Shown: one piece after another, positions 47,312 through 58,751 of the stretch
Numbering within the stretch: the stretch's first letter is position 1
Layout of the letters: every line of letters starts with the position of its first letter
NCBI RefSeq assembly: GCF_958298935.1
Contig: NC_084942.1
Span: 3,045,501 to 3,109,500, forward strand
Direction of reading: 5' to 3'
Origin: Phragmites australis
Lineage: Eukaryota > Streptophyta > Magnoliopsida > Poales > Poaceae
DNA length: 64,000 nucleotides
Made by a program: the position numbers and the translations under genes
Notes under the pieces: generated by a model
Seen by the model: only the letters and a program-made list of their open reading frames with translations
The model's database searches: none
What the model was told of the DNA's origin: nothing

Positions 47312-48470
47312 AATGGCCGGATCCACGACAACCGCTGAGTCCCGTTCCAAGGACCTTAGTCACCGTGAGGTGTTCGCCATGGGATATGACCCGGTTGAGC
47401 CCAGTGTGCTCTAGATACGGGACACCAAATTGGAGTCGGAAGGCTCCAGGGCTCAACGAGAAGTTTGCATTATAGTTCATACAACGGGTTGCAATGGAGG
47501 CTCCCGTGTTCCGGGTGCTGACGATGATCCCCAGGCCATACGCCCAGGTGGGACCAAACCAGCATTGGACACGGGGATACTCTGACACAGCCCCAACCAC
47601 CACAGCGTCGTCTGGAGGAGCTGCCACAGAGGATGTGGTCTTTGGCGGCATCGTCGCCAAGGCTGTTACGCCACACAAATGGAGGCTCCCCACTCACGAT
47701 ATGACGCCATGATGCCTGCACAAAATCTACGAACCATGTGAATACTTCTTAGCCACCCACCAGTAGCAGTACCGGAGGGTTCACCGTTAGCATCATGGTT
47801 GCGTGACCTCGCCCTCCTGGTTGAGACCGTCCGGTGCCAAACTGCGACGGGAAATACCACGTTCGTCGATAGGACTGGTGAAGGTCGCGATCGCCAAGAA
47901 TCACAGTAAGCCCCACAGTAGGAAAGATCATGTCCTCCCTCGGTAACGAGGAACGCTCGGAGACCCCCGTCGCATCGGGACAACCAACCTTCTGACTTGT
48001 GCGACTCTCTACGCCAACGCGACCTCTGAAGCGTGATCTAGAGCCATGAACCAGGCAAGATCCCTAAACAGGTAGGAGGGTACCCTAAATTAATCGGGTG
48101 TGTGGTATTTTGGGTAGGGCCATCTTGAGGACAGGAAAAAGAGTCTTCCACTCCTCAAGTTTCTAATAGAAAAAACGACCACTTCCGGTGGATACCAGGA
48201 ACGAGAGCAGCCTTTTAGGATCTCAACAGGTGACCCTTTTCTCCTCATGTATTGGCCACTCCTCAACCAAATGAGGAATCATTGCCCTATTTTGCAGCTA
48301 CTCTCACAGGTCGTGGGAGCGGTACTGGTCATCAAGCGGTGAGGGTTTTCTGCAACCAGAGACAAATAGACACAGGACCACACATATCAATAGGGCATGC
48401 ACGTTAACTGAACTAGGGGATGGAGCAATCTCAACCCTATAAGCCAGCGACACCTTCAAGTGCATATTTC
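47312..48470 (+). pseudogene. Possible gag leader remnant of the Tat-like element
   Basis: Low-similarity plus-strand frames follow the primer site; an ATG at 47312 opens a frame closed by stops. I recognise no gag core, so placement rests on position only. Confidence 0.3.
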
Positions 48471-48474
48471 AATT

Positions 48475-49900
48475 AAATTTTCAGGCCACCAAATAATGTT
48501 ACGGAGTATGAGGGCCTCTTATCTGGAGTATGAGTAGCATCCGCATGATGGGTAAAATGCCCACTGGCGATGAGGGAGTCACTAATGGCCATAAACTGGG
48601 TGCAGAGGGTTTCCTGTGCTTGGGTCAGACGATGACGACATACCTCTCTGAAGTGAGAAAACTAGAGCGACACTTCTTTGGTTTTGAAGTCTAGCATGTC
48701 CCTCGTAAGGACAACCTCCTAGCCGATGAGCTGGGCCGTCTAGCCTCTTCTTGCACACCTATATCGATCAAAGTCTTTGAAAAAAGATTCACATGATCGC
48801 CTACCGCGATCTCGGGCCAACGTGGAAGGGATGCTCCGCATGAAAACGTAGCACCAGCGGCAACACCTTTGGAGAAAATGCCTCCTTTGGTGTTGTCGAC
48901 CTTGAGCGGCCATCATGTGGTCTCCCTGCTCGATTCAGGTATGACTTAGATGGATCAAATCTTGTACTACCTTCAGAATCAAACAACCCCTGACGATGAT
49001 GGGTCAATAGAAAGGGTCACGTGGCAGGACCACAAATACTCCCAGGTAGAGGGATGCCTCTACCACCAAAGGAGCAACGGCCTTTTACTGAAATACATCA
49101 CTCAGAAAGGGGGAAGCACAGCGTTCCCCGATATCTTCAGAGGCATATATGGTAGCCATGCTTCACACCGCACTCTGGTCAAGAAAGCATTCCGGTAAAG
49201 ATTCTATTGGCCCACGACCCTCCAGGATGCTCGGGAGGTGATGAAACAGTGCGAGTCATGTCAGAACCATGGCTGACATACCAAACTATCAGCTCAAGCA
49301 TAGCAAACCGTACCACTTTCTTGTCCTTTCACTGGTCGGGGGCTTGTTATCATGGGATCGTTCTCTAAAAGCCTCATGCGGTTTTGAATTCCTATTCGTG
49401 GTAGTCGGCAAATTCACTAAGAGGATTAAGGCCAAGCTTGTCAAGAAATTCTTCGCCACAACAACGATTAAGTTCACACGAGCAATGGTAGTACGATTTG
49501 GTCATCCAAACCGCATAATTACGAACAAACAGGATTTAATTCGCCAGTCGAAGAACGCATGTCGCCTCGTATGACCAACTACTCGCACGACGGCTAGGAG
49601 GCATGATGAGAGGACAATACAAACTCGAGCAAAGAGTCCCGCGAGCATGCTCAAAATTCAAACAGCCCGATACCAACAGAGCCTCTGGCGGTACCCGCGA
49701 CCACAGGGTGTGAAAGCGAACACTAGTCATAGGCGACCTCGATCTTGGATGAGTCCAAGAATAGGGCAGGTCGTAACAAGCTCTTCCCCAAGGGGGAAGG
49801 GTCCTACAAAGTGGTATACTTTTCCTGACCAGGCACGGTCGACTTGGCCAAAGGCCGACCACAAATTACACAAACTCGGTACATAAGTTCTGTGTGTAAG
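48475..49900 (+). pseudogene. RNase H and integrase remnants of the Tat-like element
   Basis: Around 48475-48790 a broken frame keeps the RNase H pattern (NNVTEYEGLLSG-like, then VPRKDNLLADELGRLAS). At 48950-49260 comes the integrase zinc-binding region (GCLYHQRSNGLLLKYI, GIYGSHASHRTLVKKAFR, FYWPTTLQDA, QCESCQ). At 49269-49560 and on to about 49900 the core and C-terminal part can be followed only across several frames. Confidence 0.75.
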
Positions 49901-52130
49901 GCTACTCAAAGACGAGCTTGTGTTTCTATTTTGTAGGATCTACCGAACGAGCGTGGAACATGACTTGTAAGTTTTTTCAAATTCAAAAATAAGCTTTATT
50001 TTGCAGGATAACCCGGGTATGAACAATCTCACCAAATAGTAAGTTTTTTCTGATTCATAGGCTCGACCACCTGGTTGGCAATTTTTCGGCCGACCAGACG
50101 ATCGGGGACTAGAGCTTTTAGAATATGTAGTTTGTTTTTGTGTAGCATACAAGTTTTGTTCTACCCGATCGATCATATTGTTGGGGTGAGAGATAAAATT
50201 GTTGCTCGTGCAGTGTTGAAGGTATGGGCGTCCGAGGGATGACGACCATGATGCCGCAAGTTTTAGATCAGGTCGAGCACTGGTCGCCCCTGAAGAGCTC
50301 GTCATGCTAAGGGACATCCTAAGCGCTAGTAACTTTGCTAGCGAGCACCCCAAACCTACCCGCCGCTCGAACACAGGAAAAATTTATATGAAGAATGGTC
50401 CTTTCATTATAAAGTGACCACCCGGGCAGCTCCCAAGGGGTGGTTCTAAAGAGTCTATTCAGTACATGTGACACCCGAAAACATATGGCAGTGGATCGAA
50501 CCGAACATACCAAAGAAGGGAGCGAACAACGGACAAATATGAGTCTACGAGTTCATGGAGCTCCTCGATGGTCTTCGTGGCGCAGACAAAACCTTCAGAG
50601 ACTGCCAGGATAAGGTATGTATCCGGAAGGTGCTCATGGACGCAGGCTAGGCAAGACATGTGTTGATGGCTCCAACATCCAGTAAGTGGTCACCCACTGT
50701 CACACGTAGCCTGTCCTCAAGGCCACTCACCTCCTTAGAGGGTGCCAAAAACCAGTCGACGTGACCAGTCACGGTGTCTCCAAGCGTTGGGCGGACCTAA
50801 ACACCGGCGGATCGCAACAGCGAGTCAAAGGGTGTAAAAGCTCCGCTGAGGCAATCATAGAAATATTATTGCCGATGGTCGCTTTCTCTGGTCATCTGCT
50901 CTAGGTCTCTCCGCGCTGTGTGTAGCTCCTCCCGACAAACTGGTCAATGAAACAGGTCACAAATGACACAGAAGCCAACTGATCGGGTCTCACTCATCTA
51001 GCCTAGGACTAACGCATGGCTAAGTGGTGGTAGGAGCGACACACCTCGAAGATCACCCTGCAGGTTCTCTCGCTCGACCGTAAATCCCAGGTCACACTCG
51101 GCCATCGCTTCCCGGATACGCCGGTCAACAGAATCTTCAATAAGCGTTATCAAGGGTACAGTGCAAGCAGGTGGGTCGGCCAGTTCTGGTCGCACCACTC
51201 CCAGCCGCTGGCCGACCCACTCCCAGCCGGCACTAGTCATGGACATTATCGGTAGGTAACAGTCAGGTGCTCAGAGCGGGGGAGGTTCATTCATTTCAGT
51301 GCTTCTACGACCATGGCGATAACAACAAAACTCAATAGAGAAATAAAAAAGTTTCATCCAAATAACTTTTTCATCCAAATATAATACAGAACCTAAATTA
51401 CAGCTTGATATTTACTCCTCGATGGCCTCCACCCAGAAGATAGATCCCACGCAGTCCATCGCCCCTTGGCACTCCTACTGCAGTCTCTCCTTGGTTATAT
51501 GCCCGGCAACCGCAACCCCCTCCCGAATGAGGTCGAGGCTGAAGTTGGGATCACGGCTGCAGTAGCATCGAAGGACGTACCCTGCCGCATCCCTCACAGC
51601 CTACGCCACATCCTCGGCACCCCTCACCGACTGAATACCTGGGAGCTCAAAAAACTTTTCTGAGAGAACCTTGGTAGCATAGGTATAGGTCTAGGCTATA
51701 CGTGGGTCCTTCGGCTTGATGATTTCCAGCCTAAGACTCCCCAAGGGCTCCTTGAGCACCTTAAAAGCATCTTAGAGAATGCTACAAGTGGTGCTCTCGT
51801 CCTCCCTGAGCGAGCGCGGCTTTTTCTCGTTGGAGCCCACCATACTTCTGCTGAAGCATGAACCGTGCCTCCTTTTCTTCGGCCAGCTACCTCTCTAGTG
51901 TAGCACACTTGCTGGCTGCCGCTTCCTTATCTTCAATCAACTTGCAGATAGAGGCCGAGAAGCAGGTGGCTAGGGAGAGCAAATTGGAGGCTGGAATGGG
52001 CTCCACGACCGACTCAACGGGTGCGGGAGCTACGATCAATGCTCCTGAGGTCAGAGCTGCTATAGGCAGGAGGACCAGAACATGTTACTGAGGTACTGGT
52101 GGAGGAGTTATAACCGGGGCCATGAGCAGG
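49901..52130. other. Internal non-coding part of the Tat-like element
   Basis: Long region between the integrase remnant and the nested solo LTR. Minus-strand frames (for example 50998-51246) may be remains of the antisense ORF, but no domain is recognisable. Confidence 0.4.
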
Positions 52131-52135
52131 GTCAA

Positions 52136-53608
52136 TGTCGGAGGGTGTACTCCTAAAGCAGGGATCCGGAGGGACCCCCTTTGAGATTTGGCCTGGGGGA
52201 TGATTCTGAATCTGTCTTGCGGGAGAAATGAATGGGCGTAAATGCGATGGCAGGTGGGATGGAATGATCGGATGCAGAATGCAGTAAATGCACTGGAGGT
52301 TTTTAGACAGGTTCAGGCCGTAGTGAGCGTAATACCCTACTCATGTGTGGATGCTATAAATGTACTGAGAATGTCTCTCAAGGATGATGCTGGTTACAAG
52401 AATATTTGTCTATCCTAGAGCTTCGGGCTCCTTGTTCTTCGATGATCTCAACTTCTGTGTTTGTACTGAAGTGTTGTCCTTCTGTTACTTGTCTTTGAGT
52501 CTTCCGTGAATTGATCCCAAGATCTCGATTCGGATTCTGGGGGGACTCTTTCCGTGTCCACTGGCTCCTCTTAAATACTCGCCGGCGGTAGCGTGCCCAG
52601 AAAGGGAGGGCACAAGTTCCAAAGCACCATAAATGAAAAGCAACCATCATGGGCTACTGCACGAAGTGACGGGGAGGGTTGAAAACGCACCCCCGTCCGG
52701 TCTCGTTTGTCATGATGTCGTTCTGCAACGGGCGCCGCGAAGAGGGCCCACCGGGCAGCCACTGAACGACCCGGTGTGCCCGCCCGGTCTTGTACGCCTG
52801 ACACAGCAGGGCGGCAGGTGGGGCACCTTGGGCCTCACGATGCTATCCCGAGGCGCGTCGGATGACGCGGGATGGGACCCGTGCATTAAATATCCCCACG
52901 CCCTCCTGTCAGAATGTGGCAGGGACTAACACCGAGCGTGGCGGGAGCAGTTGGAAGTGACAGGCCACGCGCCCTCTTAAATGCGGCATCAGGCCTTTCA
53001 CTGGTTGACACCTCACCGCTGGACCACTGTGGGGGCCACCGGCGAAGGACTTCTTAGGCCGTCGGGGAACCGAGTGCTCGGGAGCCACTGTTCATAGCCC
53101 CGAGCACTCTCTCCCGGATATGCCCTTTCTTGGTCCTCGGGGAACCGAGTGATCGGGGATCACTGTTCGCGGTCCCGAGCACTCTCTCCCGGAATTGACT
53201 GTTCAGGTCCTCGGGGAACCGAGTGCTCGGGGGCCACTGTTCACGGCCCCGAGCACTCTCTCCCAGAACTAACTTCCTTGGGTCCTCGGGGTACTCGGGT
53301 GCTGGGGGGCCACTGTTCGCAGCCCCGAGCACACCCTTCCTGGTACTCGGCTTTTCTGGTCGTCGGGGGACTTGGGTGCTCGGGGGCTACTGTTTACGGC
53401 CCCGAGCACTCTCTTCCCGGCACTTGGTCTTCACGGATCATCAGGGAACTCGGGTACTCGGGGATCACTGTTCATGGCCCCGAGCACCCTCTCCCGGGAC
53501 TTAGTCTTCTCGTACCTCGCGGAGATGATCCCCGTGGGAGGGCGCCACGTGGCAAATTGCTGATCTGGCCTCGGGACTCGGGGACCCCTGGTTCCCGATT
53601 CACCAACA
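52136..53608 (-). mobile_element. Solo LTR nested in the Tat-like element, with a hairpin minisatellite
   Basis: A 1473-bp block from TGTCGGAGGGTG to CGATTCACCAACA, flanked by an exact 5-bp duplication, GTCAA, at 52131-52135 and 53609-53613. A TATA-like TATTTAAGAGG on the minus strand (near 52570-52577), followed by a leader-like stretch, shows minus orientation. No coding domain is inside, so it is a solo LTR. The upstream (right) third consists of the repeat array at 53057-53530. Confidence 0.82.
53057..53530. repeat. Minisatellite of 71-83-bp units, each a strong hairpin
   Basis: About six units, starting near 53057, 53132, 53206, 53280, 53351 and 53434. Each has CCTCGGGGAACCGAG followed by a stem of GTGCTCGGGGGCC against GGCCCCGAGCAC around the loop ACTGTTCAC. 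Spacing varies slightly and the loop is well conserved. It lies in the upstream part of the solo LTR. Confidence 0.85.
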
Positions 53609-53954
53609 GTCAAGGACATGCGGTGACCTACGGTGACAACAAATTTATGAAATCAAGAAAAGAAAGAAAACTCAAGGTATCTACGCCTAACCGAAGACCT
53701 TACTACGGTGGTGTAGTGCTAAGCACAATCCTGGACCTCATAAAGCTGCTGGGTCGGCTGGTCGAGGAGGACAGTCCAACAGTCAAGTCGCTGGTGCTCA
53801 TCGTCCTGCAAGCACATTTGGATGCTTCTGCGATAGACTGGCCCTCCACTAGTCTCTTCCCCATTGTGTCGATGCTTGGCCAACAACAGCTTGATTGCTC
53901 CCAGTCTGGTCCGGGTGAGATTGGTCAGGGCGATGCTAGTCGACATTCTGCAGA

Positions 53955-55314
53955 CTAGCGCTGCTTATACCCGACTATGAGCAGTCTGGTCACCACCTCG
54001 ACTAGCTGGGCCGACATCGCCACCAGAAGGGTGGCTACCCGAAGTGGTGTTGGGCGGCGGAGAAGGTATGCTAGCAACAAGATCAACTTCCCGGGGGTTT
54101 TTGTGATCTCGTCGATTATCGGACACAAGACATCGACCTCGAGAAGACTCTGCGATGACGCAAACCATGAAACACTAACCCAGGAGAAGGCTTGAAGATG
54201 GAAGTTCTGAGAAAAGACCAAACATACTAATCTGATCTGAGGCCTCTTTGACAGGGGGAGTTCGCACAATGGAGAAGCATCTAGGGGGGCATCCTTCCTC
54301 GGGGATGCCACCATGAGGAATTTGGCCCGCGACTCGACGGCCTCGTTAGAGAGACCTACATAAGAGAGATACTTAAGACACCGCACAAATAAACAAAGAG
54401 CGTCATGGAAACGGTTGTGATATTACTTAAAGAGCTCTCCTAGGTGACATCATCACTCCTGGTGTACATATATGCTGGATGTGCTCTTTTTTGCAAAGAG
54501 CACAACCGGCGCTTGATGAAGTCACAGGCAACATCTGATCATGTCAGCCCAGCGTTTGTAAGGTTCTTGACCTAGGTTACGAGGCTCAATAGCTCTGGAG
54601 TGGTCATAGGGAGTTCCCCTAGCTCTCGAAGACCTATGTCGGTCTGTTCGACACGCAGATATTGTCCAAGGAATCCTCTGTCTTGAGGTAGAACCATTTT
54701 TCCCTCCAGCCCAACCATGACGACTTAAGGCCTATCTCAAGGTAGGAGCCTGCAATGCTATCACTAAGATGAAATCCGCAGCGCCTGGTGGCCAGTCCGG
54801 TCTGCAACCTGGCCATGTAAAAATACCTGAAGAGATCAAGGCATGGCTCGACCCCAATGAAGTTCTCGCACATGTGAGCAAAGACGCTCAACATGATGAT
54901 AGAATTAGGATTAAGGTGGAGGTGAAAAATATCGTAGAAGTAGATGACGGTGGTGAAGAATTCAAAAAAGGACGACACGAGGCCGGCCAAAAAGAAAGAG
55001 GCAAATATCACGATCTTCCCCTTACAGGGAGCAAGCACATCTTCCCATGGGCGGTACCCCGAAGAAAGGCGGCGAGCGAGCAGACGGTTGTCGTATATCT
55101 GCTTCAGCTTTGCCGCAGTGCACTTGGACTTGAAAAAATCTGGCTCTTTACCGTGTGCGACGCCATTGGAGGCGGCAGGGGTGGCTGCAGGAACACGAGT
55201 GGAGATGGAGACGATAGGCTCTAAGTGAAAGTGCTTAGAGGTTGTGGGGGATGGCGAAAGGATTAGTGGGCAAACTTTGGCTTTCCAATTTATAGGGCCA
55301 GCATGATATCCCAA
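53955..55314 (-). pseudogene. Antisense ORF of the Tat-like element (putative gypsy-type transposon domain)
   Basis: The minus-strand frame at 54634-55314 contains FASFFLAGLVSSFFEFFTTV, FHLHLNPNSIIMLSVFAHMC and GVEPCLDLFRYFYMARLQ. This matches the plant domain annotated as putative gypsy-type transposon / Transposase_28. It has no ATG near its start. A second open stretch at 53955-54386 may be its continuation after a frameshift. Such ORFs run opposite to gag-pol in Tat elements, and their role is not settled. Confidence 0.65.
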
Positions 55315-55408
55315 CCGTCGCGCGGGGCTCAGCCATCTCGAAATTCGAAAGGCTGCACTTTGGAGGCCGAATTTCCCTCAGGTTCAGAGGAAATAAATGT
55401 CTCTCTCT

Positions 55409-55411
55409 CAC

Positions 55412-55446
<35 letters not shown>
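55409..55446 (+). repeat. CT dinucleotide microsatellite
   Basis: About 18 perfect CT repeats, near the 3' end of the Tat-like element's internal region. Confidence 0.9.
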
Positions 55447-55448
<2 letters not shown>

Positions 55449-55630
55449 AAGTTTAAAACCTCCCCTCGGGATGCGGTTTTATGGGCCCGTCATGAAAGTG
55501 AACTACGTTGATGGCCACTCTTAGGGTGAACTCGTGTTAACCTAGGGCCTATGTGATACGACCAGGTCCACCCGCAACCACGTGGCAAACCACTCTGACC
55601 ACTACATCTGCGAGGGAGCTTGGGGGCTAC

Positions 55631-56410
55631 GGTCGGTGTATAGAATAGGGAGGTCCCATATTCTAAGGGCCTACACCACCTAATACCAGTTGATAGAAAA
55701 AAATTTCCTGGATCAGGGTCCCACCACGTGACCACTCTGCGCCTTTGCGACCAGGATCCTTACCACATAAGGGAATCCCGTGACCAACCTTTGTTGGTCG
55801 CGAGACAGGTACTCACCAAACCAATCTATTCTCATTAAATGTTTTCCACTCAAGTATTTTCCTTCCCTAGGCACTCCTCCCCAATGGGCAGGTCGTGGTC
55901 GGTGCAGAGGTGCCATGTCCCGTCCCATAGCATTAAATGTTACGATACAGGTTCGTAGGCGTGTCAAGCTGCTTCACAAGCGCACGTGTGAGGCCGATGA
56001 TGGGACAGGGCAAAGCGACTGACTGGGGTGAGGTAAGCGTGGAGATGTCCAGCGGATGAGACGGGCTTGGCAACTTCATTAGAGCAAAAGGGGCACACGC
56101 ATCGCCCCATTATAATAGCCTAAGTGTGGAAGGTTTAGCGATGATGGGTCGACTGCTCTTGGGCCCATTTGTAAGTTCTTCTTATAAAGAGGATAATGAG
56201 TCTAGCATGAGGGAGGGACTCATCTGTAGCTAGTCCACAAACATTGATAACAAATACATAGGACGTAGGGCTGTCATCCTTCGGGAGGTCTGAACCTGGA
56301 TAACCCATGTGTTCTTGAGTTCATCACAAACACACGCATACCGTAAGCGTTGTTCACATGCCCATTGACTGGTATACCCCGTAATCATTGTCAGGGACTA
56401 ACCCTCGACA
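55631..56410 (+). repeat. 3' LTR of the Tat-like element
   Basis: 780 bp, GGTCGGTGTATAG to CCCTCGACA. The first base of the expected TG tip has mutated to G. It matches the 5' LTR at 46493-47245. Confidence 0.85.
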
Positions 56411-57116
56411 GTTTTGAACTATATATTTTATGCTAATATTTTAGTTTACACCAGATTTAAGGAATTGACCCTTGATCATGCTTACGTGATGAGCAGTTCC
56501 ATCCACCTCAGCTCTACATATTCATATGGGAGGGTGGAATGCTTTATCCAGATCAAGCTTTCTTTTTTTGGGTTCATTCTTCGTTGCCTGCTTCCCCTTT
56601 GGCCTCAAGTTGCTAGAGCTGCCTCTCCATATCGCGTAGGATGGTATCGAGTGTATAGCGTTGCTAACCATCCAAAATGTCAACATTCTACATGTAATCT
56701 GGCACTCTAATTACCTATTCACGACCGATGGTGAGGTAGACATGACCAGGGTCGTGTGGCGATGCAGGCGATGACTTGAACAGAGGTGACGACAATATAT
56801 ACATGTATGAAGAGGAGTGGCCATAGGCGGCAAATTGAGGTGGTGGCGTCAGTGAGGAATATAAGCATATGACGAAGTCTGCTATTGGTAGCACTTCGAC
56901 TTTGGAGGCCCGATATAAAGAGACTGCTCTAACAACTTAAGGCTAAATGGGAAGCAAGCAACGGAGAATGAACTAAGAGGAAGAAAGTTTAGGTTGGAAA
57001 TAACAGTCCATCCTCCTAGTTGAATTCATGGAGCTGAGGTGAATGTAGGTGCTTGTCACGTGAGCACAGTCAAAGACTCAATCCTTAGACACGGTACAAA
57101 TTGAAAGTTTAGCATA

Positions 57117-57463
57117 AAATATATGGTTTGAAGTGACATTTATTGTTAGATGTGGTTCAAATGACACCAAGTGCACTAATATATAGTCCAAAGTGAAATT
57201 TGCTCAAAAACCAGATGACTTTCTCCTATTCAAGGATGTCTTTTCAACCAAACACACCCTAGTAATTCATCATCCGAACTGTACATATATGGTTTAAAGT
57301 GACATTTATGGTTAGATGTGGTTCAAATGACACCAAGTATACTAATATATAGTTCAAAGTGAAATTTGCTAAAAAAATAGATGATCATCTTCCATCTAGA
57401 ATATGTTTCCCACCAAATACACCCTAGTAATTCATCATCTGAACTGTACATATGGGTCCTTGT
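57117..57463. repeat. Tandem duplication of about 172 bp at the foldback arm
   Basis: ATATATGGTTT-AAGTGACATTTAT begins near 57118 and again near 57290. Both units run through GTTAGATGTGGTTCAAATGA, CACCAAGT, ACTAATATATAGT and ACACCCTAGTAATTCATCAT to GAACTGTACATAT. The second copy lies outside the arm match, so the duplication includes element and flank. Confidence 0.8.
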
Positions 57464-57742
57464 CCAAAGCACACCAATTACCATCAGCACAAAAACAAGA
57501 GAAACCAAGCTCCATTTTTTCCAATTTACATCAGACTTCGAGGAGATAGATCCTCATAGTTCATCTCGGATATGAATTTGGGTTTGACGGCGGTGATATT
57601 CTAACGCGGTGTACAAATTGGTTGTACTTGAAATATTTACCTTGAATGTTAGAACAAACGTTTTGTTATGTGTTGGATGTGTTACTTTAGGGCGTTGCAA
57701 AAAACACAAAAACTTAGCAAAAATATCAAGGTTTTTAATATA

Positions 57743-58307
57743 GAGAAAAATTATTATTTGTCAACGAATAATGAGGCATTTTTTCTAGCCATCCTAAGAA
57801 ATGAACTTTCTTGAATGTCATTGCTTCTAATTTTTATTCCTTGTTTGTCATTGCTATCATTTTTAGCTCATACTAGATACAGACGATGTGACGCTCTTCT
57901 AGGCCAAGAAAGGCCGCCTTGGTGCACAGAGACGAAGTCGCGGTCATCCGTGATGGGTGCTATGGAAGCAGGCATAAGGTGGTGGAGGTAGGGGAGGGAG
58001 ACAGGGAGGAGGAAGCAGACTCGTCGTTCCACTTGGCCTGGTCCTCCTGGCAACCTGCCACTCGCTGTTCTTGCAGCAACTCTGGTGTCGAACATCTAGA
58101 CGCGCCGGCACCGCTCTCGCCAACACACTCCTGTCAAGGCCAATATCGTCATTATTTAGAAAATGATATTTCTCATGGCAAACACGATGACAAATGTTGA
58201 CGGAAAAATGATGAAAATTAGAAGCGATGACATATAAGAAAAGCTTAAATTTTCAGTGGCTCATATAACATGACCTTATCTTCTGATAGCAAATAAGAAA
58301 TTTTCTC
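57743..58307. mobile_element. Mutator-like element with long TIRs and GC-rich cargo (Pack-MULE candidate)
   Basis: A 565-bp element beginning GAGAAAAATTATTATTTG and ending CAAATAAGAAATTTTCTC. The inverted arms (about 57743-57850 and 58200-58307) share ATGTCATYGCTTCTAATTTT. The flanks TTTAATATA (57734-57742) and TTAAATATA (58308-58316) form a 9-bp duplication with one mismatch, as for Mutator elements. Between the arms about 270 bp (57880-58145) is markedly GC-rich and unlike the AT-rich arms. No transposase. Confidence 0.72.
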
Positions 58308-58316
58308 TTAAATATA

Positions 58317-58751
58317 AGCAAGATTAACTCGAAAGAAACACGATACTTTTGGAATTTTATCAACTATTATATACTCAATTTAGATCCTTTCAAAATTTAG
58401 GGAATGGAATCAAGACCAAGCTAATCCTTGTAATTTGCCGATGCCCTTTTATTTCATCACAGAGGATATCATAACCGAGTTTTACACGCAAATGGATCAG
58501 ACCAAATTACAATAGAGTCAAATGAGATGAAGGCAATTGAAACCTAAGCCTGAAGCTCCCAGCAGTCTGACCACAAAACATTTCTTCAGTGAGCCCAATT
58601 TCAATGCAATCTATGTATCTACGGATGCATTTAGGAAACAGATGAGCCGCATTTTGTCAGGTACAATGGAAATTTCATTTGCAACAGTACAAGGGCCTCA
58701 TAGAAAAGGAACTCAAGCCAGAGTTTGTAGTTTCTGATTTTAAAGCAACAA
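58317..58751. other. 3' flank of the ACT-domain gene
   Basis: AT-rich. The last 200 bp before the stop probably form the 3' UTR. A small plus-strand frame at 58537-58737 is antisense to it and has no family features. Confidence 0.5.

Larger units (their letters stand above)
46493..56410 (+). mobile_element. Tat-like Ty3/gypsy retrotransposon, internally deleted, with nested solo LTR
   Basis: Two related LTRs (46493-47245 and 55631-56410) bracket 8.4 kb. The flanks CTTTT and GTTTT are a 4-of-5 TSD. Primer-site-like TGGCATGCCAGGTATGG begins 2 bp after the 5' LTR, and a purine-rich stretch ending GGGAGCTTGGGGGCTAC precedes the 3' LTR. RNase H and integrase remnants are at 48.5-49.9 kb; a reverse transcriptase is not recognisable. 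A minus-strand ORF near the 3' end (54634-55314) matches the antisense extra ORF found in Tat-lineage elements such as Grande. All coding parts are broken. Confidence 0.82.
46427..57210. mobile_element. Foldback element split by a Tat-like retrotransposon
   Basis: The flanks of the gypsy element (46427-46492 joined to 56411-56560) match, in reverse complement, sequence at about 56975-57200. Shared landmarks in order are AAATTTCACTTTGGACTAT, TATTAGTG, TTTGAACCAC, ATATATTTTATGCTAA, CACGTGA/TACGTGA and CACCTCAGCTC. Without the retroelement this is an element of about 0.9 kb with inverted arms of about 220 bp and a GC-richer centre (56590-56970). The outer tips are CTGGT-like. I found no TSD, and the superfamily is unknown. 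Confidence 0.55.

Noticed and set aside
53149..53958. 269-aa plus-strand open frame with repeated GPEHSL-like peptides
   Set aside because: It is a translation of the hairpin minisatellite in an LTR; the same DNA is open in several frames on both strands.
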